Under the pieces are notes generated by a model. That model did no database searches. It saw nothing but the letters and a program-made list of their open reading frames with translations, and was not told where the DNA came from. Of a stretch of 64,000 nt of DNA, positions 25,693-33,835 are shown in pieces (positions within the stretch are counted from its first letter, which is position 1; every line of letters begins with the position of its first letter). The translations under genes and the position numbers were made by a program. Source of the DNA: CAZIUL01 sp964542475. GTDB taxonomy: Bacteria > Planctomycetota > B15-G4 > CAYZWU01. The stretch covers positions 111,911 to 175,910 of the forward strand of contig CAZIUL010000003.1 in assembly GCA_964542475.1 (NCBI GenBank). The letters are read 5' to 3'.

Positions 25693-27975
25693 TCATTTTT
25701 TCCTGGGATCAACCCACCTTTGCTTTCTCAGGTCCACCTCCTCCGCCATGGGACAGGTGTTTGTGCATTTATAGCAGAAGACACAGTCCATTGCGCGGGT
25801 CGGAGACACGCCGTTTGAGATTTTCGACGAGGGTGTGATCTGAGACGGACAGGCTATGTCGCACCAGTCACAGCTCGTGCAGCTTTGGGTGGGCGGCTTT
25901 ATCTTCCAGAAACTGATCAGGTTCAGGGGCGCCAGCAACGCACCCATGGGGCAAAAGACCCTGCAGAAAGCGCGGTTGTTGAGCGTGGAAAGAACCAGGA
26001 AAAAGAGCAGAAAAGCCAGTTTTACCACAGCCGCGGCCTGCAGCACTTGCGCTCCCTGTGAGATCAACTGTGGTATCGTGGACTGGAGCGCCGCGGCCGG
26101 ACAGATCCTGCAAAAGGACAGGAAAGTCTGCTCTCCCAGAAAAAATGGAAGTGTAAACACCATCAAGATCAGAACAACATATTTCACGTTGCTGGTCCAT
26201 ACAGGGAGGGCCAGCTTGAAGGTGGGGATTTTATACAACAGATCCTGAAGAAAGCCGAAAGGGCAGGCCCAGCCGCAAAGAAGCCTGGCAAAAAGGACTC
26301 CTGTCAGAAGCACGGTTCCAAGGGCCACGTACGGAAACAGGTGGTATCCGGAGTAATGCACGAAAACGCCGATCGGGCAGGCGAACCAGGCCAGGGGACA
26401 GGAATGACAGCTCAACACAGGGTTGCAAAGCCACTTTGCCTGGGCCCAGTTCCAGAACGAGCTGTGGAGCAGAATCACGGATACGATCTGCACCATCTTT
26501 CTTTTGCCCAAGGCTGCGAAAAGGGCGAGGCCCGGCAAGAACCAGGACACATGGGGGCCGGCTCTCTTCGTCTGGAAACCAACGGCACTGCTCCGCTTCA
26601 GTTCCGGCCAATGCTTGTATGCCTCGGAATCGATCCACTCCGGCCCCGACGCTTTTTCCGGCCGGGAGTCCGCGGGCCTGGCCCGTTTAAGCTTTGGCCG
26701 GCGTTTGAGCCAGTGCACGATTTCCAGAGCATGGTCCATTCCGGTAAAGGCGTCCTCGGGTCTGGCATAGCATTGATCGAGCGGTGTCGGATCAAGCGAA
26801 GCCTTGAACGCGGCCATGGCCTCCTTCGGCCACCCGTACCCGGGTCCGGGTTTCAAGCACATGATCCTTCCCGGGTCCATGCCCGCTGAAACAGCCAGCT
26901 CATCCGCCATTTTTGCGCGTTCTTGAGCGAGCTTCCCCCCCTGGCCGGAAGGGCAGGTGGCCTGGTCGCGGCATATCAACAGAACACCGTCCGCTCCCCG
27001 GGCGAGGCATTCCAGCATGTTGTCCACGGATACTCGGCCGACACAGGAAACCCGGATTACCGCTTCGGTTTCATCCGGCAGTGGTGAGCGGGAACAGGCA
27101 AAAACAACAACCCGGCCCTTAAGGCTGTCCGGATCAAGCTCCAGCCCGCTCAAACGCGTGCTTGGACACCCTTCCTGCTGTATCGCTCCCCTTGGACACG
27201 CACCCGCGCAGATCCCGCAACCGGTGCATGCGCAAGGATCGATGCGGGACACGGAAGCCCCCGCTTCCGTGGTTTCGAACACGGGAACATCCAGTGGACA
27301 AACCTTTAAACACTCCCCGCACTTCTCTCCCTGGCACAGCTCCGGCTCGACCGAACACAAATGGATTTCGAACTCGCGGTTCCAGATGTGGAACTTTCCG
27401 TCTTTTCGTTCCATCTGTATTTCGCCTGTGGGGCATACATGGGCGCAGGCCCCGCAGCCTGTGCAGTCCTCTCCCGTCAGGTCAGGCCTTGGGCCCACCT
27501 TCTTGTCTGTGCCCCGGCCCAATGGCGCGATCGCGGCCGGTCCGAGTTCCTGGCACACCTGTGTGCAGAGCCCGCATAGCACGCACAGGTCCGCGCCGTC
27601 CTTTCTGGGAAAGGGGGAGTCATCCACGCCTTCGCTCAGGGCGATCCGGCGCACCTCTTCCGCATCGGGACAGTTCGCCAGATAAAGCTCGAGCAGGGTG
27701 CGGCGGGTCTCTTTTACCCGCCGGCTCTGCGTGGAAACAACGAGCCCCGCCTCTGCCGGATAGAGGCATGAGGTCACAAGCCCTGACCATCCTTTCCAGT
27801 CCGGGTGAGTTATTTCGACCACGCACAACCGGCAGGCCCCGCTCGGTTTCAGCGAGGGATGGTGGCACAGGGTGGGAACATGAACCCCCATTGCCTTCAA
27901 AGCTTCCAGGACCGTTGCGCCCTTGTCCGCTTCAAACGGCTTCCCATCTACTGTTATCTTTGTTTTTTGTTCCAT
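25693..27975 (-). CDS. Membrane iron-sulfur fusion: NuoG-like 2Fe-2S, ferredoxin, MvhD-like and NapH/YccM-like domains
   Basis: 760 residues. Domains in order: 2Fe-2S domain like the head of NuoG or formate dehydrogenase (about 5-80, CHHPSLKPSGACRLC and C70); first ferredoxin domain with C131-C134-C137-C141 and C171-C174-C177-C181; a further cluster C214/C219/C222/C226 and C248-C250-C253-C256-C260; an MvhD/FlpD-like domain (about 286-395, VVVFACSRSPLP and ADGVLLICRDQATC); four to five membrane segments (about 475-665) with NapH-type motifs CGWACPFGFLQD and CRVFCPMGALL; and two C-terminal [4Fe-4S] motifs, CTSCDWCDIACP and CVFCYKCTNTCP. It probably moves electrons between a soluble donor and the membrane pool. 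GAGGGA precedes the ATG. The combination of all parts in one chain is unusual. Confidence 0.85.
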   Translation of the reverse strand: MEQKTKITVDGKPFEADKGATVLEALKAMGVHVPTLCHHPSLKPSGACRLCVVEITHPDWKGWSGLVTSCLYPAEAGLVVSTQSRRVKETRRTLLELYLANCPDAEEVRRIALSEGVDDSPFPRKDGADLCVLCGLCTQVCQELGPAAIAPLGRGTDKKVGPRPDLTGEDCTGCGACAHVCPTGEIQMERKDGKFHIWNREFEIHLCSVEPELCQGEKCGECLKVCPLDVPVFETTEAGASVSRIDPCACTGCGICAGACPRGAIQQEGCPSTRLSGLELDPDSLKGRVVVFACSRSPLPDETEAVIRVSCVGRVSVDNMLECLARGADGVLLICRDQATCPSGQGGKLAQERAKMADELAVSAGMDPGRIMCLKPGPGYGWPKEAMAAFKASLDPTPLDQCYARPEDAFTGMDHALEIVHWLKRRPKLKRARPADSRPEKASGPEWIDSEAYKHWPELKRSSAVGFQTKRAGPHVSWFLPGLALFAALGKRKMVQIVSVILLHSSFWNWAQAKWLCNPVLSCHSCPLAWFACPIGVFVHYSGYHLFPYVALGTVLLTGVLFARLLCGWACPFGFLQDLLYKIPTFKLALPVWTSNVKYVVLILMVFTLPFFLGEQTFLSFCRICPAAALQSTIPQLISQGAQVLQAAAVVKLAFLLFFLVLSTLNNRAFCRVFCPMGALLAPLNLISFWKIKPPTQSCTSCDWCDIACPSQITPSSKISNGVSPTRAMDCVFCYKCTNTCPMAEEVDLRKQRWVDPRKK

Positions 27976-27991
27976 TCCCTCGTTCTAATAT

Positions 27992-28010
27992 AAACCGGTA
28001 CTGCCGGTTT
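27992..28010. promoter_or_regulatory. Operator-like palindrome upstream of the iron-sulfur fusion gene
   Basis: AAACCGG and CCGGTTT form perfect seven-base arms around TACTG, 17-35 bases before the minus-strand start at 27975. The half TACTGCCGGTTT also occurs at 5656-5667, upstream of the alcohol dehydrogenase gene. Read on the plus strand it would look like a weak terminator, but no plus-strand gene precedes it. Confidence 0.35.
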
Positions 28011-28143
28011 TTTGTGGATAGCGGAACCGCAATAAATTCTGACGCGGCGATGCGGTGGGAAAAGATAAACGATCCGCCTTCCTGATTGTATTCATCACAA
28101 AACTGACAGCGGGGCCGACACGGCCTCTGCGGCTTCTTGCCTA

Positions 28144-28467
28144 TCATGTAGGGCAGGCTTTCTTGGTTCGCTCGGCGGTGCGGTCATATGTGGAATACAG
28201 CTTTCCGTTCACGCTTTCGATGCCGCTGAAAGTGGCGTCCTCGATCATCTGGAACTCGGTGATTTCATCGGACAGGTCAATGTCATATTTCAAGGCCCTC
28301 TGGTCGTACACCTTGTGTGAACCGAGGCTCCCGATAAGCAGCATGCCGGCTGCGGCGGCAAGCAGAACCGTGGCGACCGTTTTTCGTGTGGGCCGTTTTG
28401 CCATCTTCGAGATAAGGTCGATTTCCATTCTCTTTACGGACCGGACGGGTTTCAGCCGTTTACTCAA
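28144..28467 (-). CDS. Small single-pass membrane protein downstream of selB, unknown function
   Basis: 107 residues from a TTG at 28467 that overlaps the selB stop by four bases, with AAAGGA seven bases upstream. The N-terminal 30 residues are basic, then one membrane segment (TVATVLLAAAAGMLLIGSLG, about 31-50), then a 55-residue outer part that is polar and ends TERTKKACPT. The stop TGA is followed at once by TAG, so read-through as selenocysteine would add nothing. No family recognised. Tight coupling to selB suggests co-expression with the selenocysteine genes, but the role is unknown. Confidence 0.6.
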   Translation of the reverse strand: MSKRLKPVRSVKRMEIDLISKMAKRPTRKTVATVLLAAAAGMLLIGSLGSHKVYDQRALKYDIDLSDEITEFQMIEDATFSGIESVNGKLYSTYDRTAERTKKACPT

Positions 28468-30497
28468 AGCAGGTTCCTTTCGTAATCCGGGGCAAACTTC
28501 CGGTCATGGTTCTGCAGGCAAACCGTAACCCTCCGCGCGTCCAGAAAATCCAGTATCGCAAGAGCGTACTTCCTGGTGGAATCTATCCGGTACTTGAAAT
28601 CCGCCGAGTTGACGGAGCCGTTCTCCTTGATGAGCTCAACCACCTTGTCCTGCGCCGCCTTGAAGCTCGAATAGCTTAGAATCACGTTTTTCGTGAGACG
28701 GACGAGAGTTCCTTCGTTGCAAAGATGCTCAAGCAGCCGGTCGACTTCCTCTTTCGAGCCACCGACTTTTTCCGGGAGTTCCTCGGGCCTTGGAGACTTG
28801 AAGCCGGTCTCCTTGTACACCTTCAAAAGCGCCTCCACGATGCGGTGCTCATCCTCGCTGAACCAACTTGCCGCGCCTTTCATTATCAGCTTGTTTCCTT
28901 GTACGTTTACCAGGTCTCCTTTGTTCAGGTCATCAATGATTTTATTCCATAATATGTTCGGCCACTCAAAAGCCTTCCTCAGGTCGCTCACCGTCAGGCT
29001 GAGCGCCTCTTCTTCCGCCAGACCGGCCCGGATCCAGTCCTCCACCTCTTCGAAGCAGGAGCTGTAGGCATCTGTATGGAAGAAGAAACCGGTTTTTCCG
29101 GGCGTCCCGTCCACAGATCCAACCGAGCCGCTGTCAGCAGGTGTATCAACCTTGTTCCCCTCGATGAGGCCAACAAGGCTGTCTTTTACCGTTTCCGTTG
29201 GAAGCAGGGTGCCGATTGAAATCTCCTTCAACGAAGCACCTTCTCTTTTCTCGGTACACAAGAAATACTCGATTTTTTTCGCTGTGCCTTCGGAGCTTAC
29301 AATATCCACGTCCTGGAAAAAGGCCTGATACCTGTTCAGCCTCTCCACGATGCGCTTTTTTCGCGGCCGTCGTTCGGTGTAGGACACGCCGAGTATCTCG
29401 CCTCCGGCAACCGTAGCGGCCGGTGATATACGCCTGATGATGAACCGGTCTAGTGTTGAGGCGGCAATCTGGTTTTGCAGCGCAACCGAGGCGATCGCGG
29501 TTTGGCTAGAGCCAAGCACTCCCTCTTCGAGCAAAAAGAGCTTTCCCTGTTCCTCGCTGGTCCCCGTGTGAAACTTGATCTCCTCTGCGTTTTTCAGCGG
29601 CCTGTCCATGCCCGGAACCGTCTTCAGTCGGATGTGAAAGTAGCGCGCTCCCTTCAGATAACCCGGAATGCAGAGAACCTGCCCCCGCTCGGGCTCGTGT
29701 TTTCCAAAATCCGGAATGTTCAGGGCAAGACACTGGCCCAGGCCGCCCCTGTCCGCCTTTTTTCCAAAGACCTGAATGCCCCTGATCTTGCCCTTGTGGT
29801 TCCCGGGAACAATTTCGACCTGTGAACCGGTTGATATGAATCCGTCCAGGGGAATCCCGGACACGATTGTTCCGAACCCTTCCTGGGTGAATGTGCGCTC
29901 GATCGGCACCCGGAAAATACCGGTTGCGCGCTTTCTCTGCGCTTTTTTCACCTGGTCCACGAGCACATCGTAAAAATCAAAGAACCCTTCAAATGTTTCC
30001 GATGAAACGGGGCAGATGGGGGCGTTTTCCATGAACGTGCCCATGAGAAAAGAGTTGATGTCCTTAATGAGCATCTGAACACGGTCGTCGGATACCAGAT
30101 CTATCTTTGTCAGGGCAACGATTCCGCTGCGAACCCCCAGTAGCTCCATTATCTGGAAGTGCTCTACCGTCTGCGGCATGATGCCGTCGTCGGCGGCTAT
30201 CACGAGCACGGCCAGGTCTATTCCAGGAATCCCTGAAACCATGTTCTTGATGAACTTCTCGTGGCCCGGGACATCAACGATCCCGACGCTTATGTCGCCC
30301 TTGAGCATGCACGGGGCAAACCCAAGCTCTATGGTCAGGCCCCGTTCCTTCTCGACCTTGAGCCTGTCGGTTTCACAGCCGGTAAGCTGTTTTACGAGGC
30401 TTGTTTTTCCATGATCCACGTGTCCGGCGGTGCAGATCATCATCACCATGTCATGATCCTTGCCGGTTTGCATCCGTCCGGGTGGCTGTTTTTTCAT
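28464..30497 (-). CDS. selB: Selenocysteine-specific elongation factor SelB
   Basis: 677 residues from the ATG at 30497 (AGGGGAT eight bases upstream; an earlier ATG at 30518 and a later one before MMICTAGHVDHGKTSL are alternatives). The GTPase domain shows GHVDHGKTSL (P-loop), ERGLTIELGFA (switch I), DVPGHEKFI and TKID. Domains II and III include FRVPIERTFTQEGFGTIVSG. The C-terminal 270 residues hold the winged helices that read the mRNA selenocysteine element, ending in a segment typical of SelB (FKAAQDKVVELIKENGSVNSADFKYRIDSTRKYALAILDFLDA). It delivers Sec-tRNA to UGA codons. It lies 49 bases after selD in the order selA-selD-selB. Confidence 0.95.
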   Translation of the reverse strand: MKKQPPGRMQTGKDHDMVMMICTAGHVDHGKTSLVKQLTGCETDRLKVEKERGLTIELGFAPCMLKGDISVGIVDVPGHEKFIKNMVSGIPGIDLAVLVIAADDGIMPQTVEHFQIMELLGVRSGIVALTKIDLVSDDRVQMLIKDINSFLMGTFMENAPICPVSSETFEGFFDFYDVLVDQVKKAQRKRATGIFRVPIERTFTQEGFGTIVSGIPLDGFISTGSQVEIVPGNHKGKIRGIQVFGKKADRGGLGQCLALNIPDFGKHEPERGQVLCIPGYLKGARYFHIRLKTVPGMDRPLKNAEEIKFHTGTSEEQGKLFLLEEGVLGSSQTAIASVALQNQIAASTLDRFIIRRISPAATVAGGEILGVSYTERRPRKKRIVERLNRYQAFFQDVDIVSSEGTAKKIEYFLCTEKREGASLKEISIGTLLPTETVKDSLVGLIEGNKVDTPADSGSVGSVDGTPGKTGFFFHTDAYSSCFEEVEDWIRAGLAEEEALSLTVSDLRKAFEWPNILWNKIIDDLNKGDLVNVQGNKLIMKGAASWFSEDEHRIVEALLKVYKETGFKSPRPEELPEKVGGSKEEVDRLLEHLCNEGTLVRLTKNVILSYSSFKAAQDKVVELIKENGSVNSADFKYRIDSTRKYALAILDFLDARRVTVCLQNHDRKFAPDYERNLL

Positions 30498-30546
30498 TGC
30501 TCGGATCCCCTGTTGCATGGCGGCTGCCTGCCGCTTTTCGCGCTTT

Positions 30547-32169
30547 TCAAACCTTCATCTCCATACACACTTCTTTGTACATCATCATGGCGGAACAGCC
30601 GCCGAAAGAGATGGCAAGGTCGGCTGCCTCGTCAATCTCTTCTTTTGTTATCCCCATCGCAAGGGCGGCTTTCATGTGGGATACAACACACGGCCTGCAC
30701 CTTACCGCTATCGATAGGGCCACGGCAATCAGTTTTTTCGCACGTTTGTCTATGTTTCCCGGCGCACTAGCCTTGGCCATGAACTCCTTGAAAAGGGGCA
30801 ACGCGTCCTGGGATTGAAACGCTGCCCCGCTAGGATCCGGGGGTGAGTCGCAGCAGCTCAGCTCCGGCTCCGGTTTTGGTGTCTTTTTTTTCTGCATCGG
30901 TTTCGAACCTTCCTTTTGTATCCTTGGAAACACCTCTTCCCTGCCGATCAGGTTTTCCAGCCTGAGAGAGGTAACTTTTACCACACCTTCATCGTGTGCA
31001 GCGTCCTTTTCCGTGATCGTTCCTATGATAGATGCGCTCTCATTGCCAGCCTCTCGAAGCTCATCCACCAGGGCCTTTGCCTTTTCCTTGTCGAGCGCTA
31101 TCAAAAGCCCGCCGGAGGTCTGTGGGTCGTACAGAACGGGAAGATTCTCCTCGCCGGAACCCTCCTGCGCCTTGATCCAGGCCATGGAATACTCCTGGTT
31201 TCGCTCGATTGCGCCCGGAAAGATCCCGTTCTCCAGGCACGCCTTGACCGCTCTGAACACGGGAACCGCTGAAAGGTCCACTTCCGCGTCCACGCCGCTT
31301 CGGCGAACCATCTCCACAAGGTGGCCCGCCAGGCCGAACCCTGTTATGTCAGTACATGCGTGGGCGTTGTACTTGGTCATCAGCTCGGCCGCGTCCCTGT
31401 TAAGCGCTGCCATGGAGCGGCCAACCTCTTCAAGACATTCCGCGCTTATCCTGCCTATCTGAGCGCCAAACGCCACCATGCCCGTGCCAATAGGCTTGGT
31501 TAGCACGAGAGCGTCTCCGGGCCGCGCCCGGTTCCTCTCCACCACCTGTTTTTCATCGATCAGCCCGGTTATCGCAAAGCCGCATTTTATCTCTTCATCG
31601 TTGATGCTGTGGCCCCCGACCAGGGGACATCCCGCCTCGTTGAGCTTGTCAACGCCGCCGCAGAGGATTGTTTCCATTATGGAGCCTTCGAGATCGTCGA
31701 TGGGAAATCCCACGATGGACAGAGCGGTCACCGGCCTGCCTCCCATTGCGTATACATCGCTCAGGGAGTTTGCGGCGCAGATCTGGCCAAAGAGATAAGG
31801 ATCATCAACACAGGGAGTGAACACATCCACTGTCTGCACGAGACAGTAGCGGTCATCAACCCGGTACACACCCGCGTCATCGCCTGCCGCGGTACCCACG
31901 AGAACCCTGGAATCGTCAACGGGTGGGAGCTTGGACAAAATCTTGTTCAGGTCCGCCTGTCCTATTTTCGAAGCACAGCCCGCTTTCCTGACATGCCTGG
32001 TCAGTGGGATATCGCCGGTTTTCATGGCCCGCTTCTCACCGGCGCAGGAACATATGTTTTGCTCCTTGAACACAGGGCAGGGGCAGGGAAGCCTTGGGTT
32101 GCACACACAATGTCCCAGCCTGATCGACCGCGACATTACAGCCTTGCGGCGGTTTACGTCGATTGCCAT
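30547..32169 (-). CDS. selD: Selenide, water dikinase SelD with Cys-rich head and C-terminal AhpD-like domain
   Basis: 540 residues, about 190 longer than usual SelD. Residues 1-55 carry a Cys-rich module (C21, C23, C29, C31, C40, C42, within LGHCVCNPRLPCPCP and ICSCAGEK). Residues 60-410 are SelD: GCASKIG with the catalytic Cys65, QTVDVFTPCVDDPYLFGQICAANSLSD, VGGHSINDEE, DITGFGLAGHLVEM and YDPQTSGGLLIA. A Lys/Pro-rich linker with ELSCCDSP leads to an AhpD/carboxymuconolactone-decarboxylase-like domain (about 455-540) with the redox pair C491-R-P-C494 and His498, and an SFGGCSAMMMYKEV helix. SelD makes selenophosphate from selenide and ATP. The start is supported by AGGAAA. The fused domain may act in redox or selenide handling; that is inference. 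Confidence 0.93.
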   Translation of the reverse strand: MAIDVNRRKAVMSRSIRLGHCVCNPRLPCPCPVFKEQNICSCAGEKRAMKTGDIPLTRHVRKAGCASKIGQADLNKILSKLPPVDDSRVLVGTAAGDDAGVYRVDDRYCLVQTVDVFTPCVDDPYLFGQICAANSLSDVYAMGGRPVTALSIVGFPIDDLEGSIMETILCGGVDKLNEAGCPLVGGHSINDEEIKCGFAITGLIDEKQVVERNRARPGDALVLTKPIGTGMVAFGAQIGRISAECLEEVGRSMAALNRDAAELMTKYNAHACTDITGFGLAGHLVEMVRRSGVDAEVDLSAVPVFRAVKACLENGIFPGAIERNQEYSMAWIKAQEGSGEENLPVLYDPQTSGGLLIALDKEKAKALVDELREAGNESASIIGTITEKDAAHDEGVVKVTSLRLENLIGREEVFPRIQKEGSKPMQKKKTPKPEPELSCCDSPPDPSGAAFQSQDALPLFKEFMAKASAPGNIDKRAKKLIAVALSIAVRCRPCVVSHMKAALAMGITKEEIDEAADLAISFGGCSAMMMYKEVCMEMKV

Positions 32170-32251
32170 TAATTGTTTCCTAACCTGTCAACATGCCGGT
32201 ATTCGTTTTTCAGCCGGCCCGCTGGTTTGCCTGAATGGGGTGGTAATTTCT

Positions 32252-33679
32252 TCAGGATGCGGCAATCCGCCTCACCGCGTCTTCGACGATCCGATCCTCG
32301 CCACCAAGAAGGGTACGCATGTCCAGCAAAACCTCGTTGTTCTTGATCCTTCCGAGTATGGGAGGATCGTTTTCCCTCAAAAGCGCGTTCAGCCGCTCGG
32401 CCGAAAGCCTGGCGGAACTCAGGGCAAGGACCCATGTATCGAGGGGGTAATCCGGCATGGTTCCGCCGCCAACCGCGCTTTGATCCTCAGCCACGCGCAC
32501 ATTTATGGAGGGGTTTTTTTTCAGGCTCAGGCGCATCTTCAGGCGCGATGCCCGGCTTTTCAGTCTGCTGCCCGGCATTGACATCATGCTGTAAAGGGGG
32601 TGCCTCTCCTTCAGGGTGCCCGGATCGAGAAATAGCTTGAGTGTTCTTTCGAGCGCCAGGTCGGTCATCTTGCAGACCCTTAGCATCCTGGTCATGGGGT
32701 GTTTTTTGATGCGGGCGATCAACTCCTTGCGGCCCACGATTATGCCCGCCTGGGGGCCTCCTATCAGCTTGTCCCCGCTTGAACACGCCAGATCCGCTCC
32801 GTCCGCGATGCTGTCCGGTACCGTCGGCTCTATGGGAAGGCCTATTTCCTCCAGGTTCACTAGCGCACCGCATCCCAGGTCGTCTATCAAAACAAACGGG
32901 GGCTTCTTCTTTTTAAGCGATGAAAGCTCTGCAATGGAAACCGACTTGCTGAATCCGATCACCCTGTAGTTGCTCGGGTGAACCCTGAGGATGGCGCCGG
33001 TATTTTCTGAAAAAGCGTTGTCATAGTCCCGCAGGTGGGTTTTGTTTGTGGTTCCCACTTCTTTCATTATTGATCCGCTTTCACTGAGGCAATCCGGCAG
33101 ACGGAAGGAGCCCCCGATCTCGATGAGCTGTCCGCGGGATACGATTACTTCTTTACCCTTGCAAAAAACCGACAGAATCAGAAAGGTTGCCGCGGCGTTG
33201 TTGTTTACAACCATAGCGGCCTCGGCACCGGTCAGGCGGCATAACAGGCTTTCTGTTTGGTAGTTACGCCTTCCGCGCATTCCGGTTTCCATGTCGATCT
33301 GCAGGTTACAGCACTGGTGGAGCCCTGATATGGCTTTTGCTGCTTCTTTTGGCAGGGGGGCCCGGCCCAAGCCCGTGTGCAGCACAATGCCCATTGCGTT
33401 CACCACCGGCCTCAGCCGGTCAACGCTTTTGCGGTTCAGGAAGGCTTTAATTTCGGATAGGATTTCTTCCTGCCCGGGCAGAGAATCCCCTTTTTTCAGG
33501 TTTTTCTTGATCAATGCCAAGCTCTCTCGAACAGCTTCCTTCACCACGGAACGGGAGTGTTCCCTGATAAGGGCCAGAAGCCCCGGAGCATCCAGCAGGG
33601 CTGAAACCGAAGGTAAGCCGCGCCTCGGATCGTTTTTGTTGGCTTTTGTTTTCTTTTTCATTTTCATTCGCCTGAACAC
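32252..33679 (-). CDS. selA: L-seryl-tRNA(Sec) selenium transferase SelA
   Basis: 475 residues from a GTG at 33679; ATGs at 33667 and 33661 are equally plausible. Family features: RGLPSVSALLDAPGLLALI head, INATGIVLHTGLGRAPL-like VVNAMGIVLHTGLGRAPLP, NNNAAATFLIL, SRGQLIEIGGSFRLP, EVGTTNKTHLRDY, LIDDLGCGALVNLE and the PLP-binding SSGDKLIGGPQAGII with its lysine. It converts seryl-tRNA(Sec) to selenocysteinyl-tRNA(Sec). First of the selA-selD-selB run, 82 bases ahead of selD. No tRNA-Sec gene was found near it. Confidence 0.95.
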   Translation of the reverse strand: MFRRMKMKKKTKANKNDPRRGLPSVSALLDAPGLLALIREHSRSVVKEAVRESLALIKKNLKKGDSLPGQEEILSEIKAFLNRKSVDRLRPVVNAMGIVLHTGLGRAPLPKEAAKAISGLHQCCNLQIDMETGMRGRRNYQTESLLCRLTGAEAAMVVNNNAAATFLILSVFCKGKEVIVSRGQLIEIGGSFRLPDCLSESGSIMKEVGTTNKTHLRDYDNAFSENTGAILRVHPSNYRVIGFSKSVSIAELSSLKKKKPPFVLIDDLGCGALVNLEEIGLPIEPTVPDSIADGADLACSSGDKLIGGPQAGIIVGRKELIARIKKHPMTRMLRVCKMTDLALERTLKLFLDPGTLKERHPLYSMMSMPGSRLKSRASRLKMRLSLKKNPSINVRVAEDQSAVGGGTMPDYPLDTWVLALSSARLSAERLNALLRENDPPILGRIKNNEVLLDMRTLLGGEDRIVEDAVRRIAAS

Positions 33680-33835
33680 AAATACGAAAGATTAAATATC
33701 TCAAAACCAGTATGTTTTGTCAAGGTGTGGCCGCTGCTCAATGGAAGCTGATTGAAATCTAAAAAAAGACTCTCGCAAAGCCGCCTCATGGGGGGGGGAG
33801 GGTCGATGCGGGTTTTCGTGGCGATTGTCTTGTCA

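Noticed and set aside
27991..28015. Plus-strand terminator
   Set aside because: The stem is short and there is no plus-strand gene upstream. Its place just before a minus-strand start fits an operator better.
28144..28152. Possible selenocysteine UGA at the end of the small gene after selB
   Set aside because: The TGA is followed directly by TAG, so read-through gives only one extra residue.
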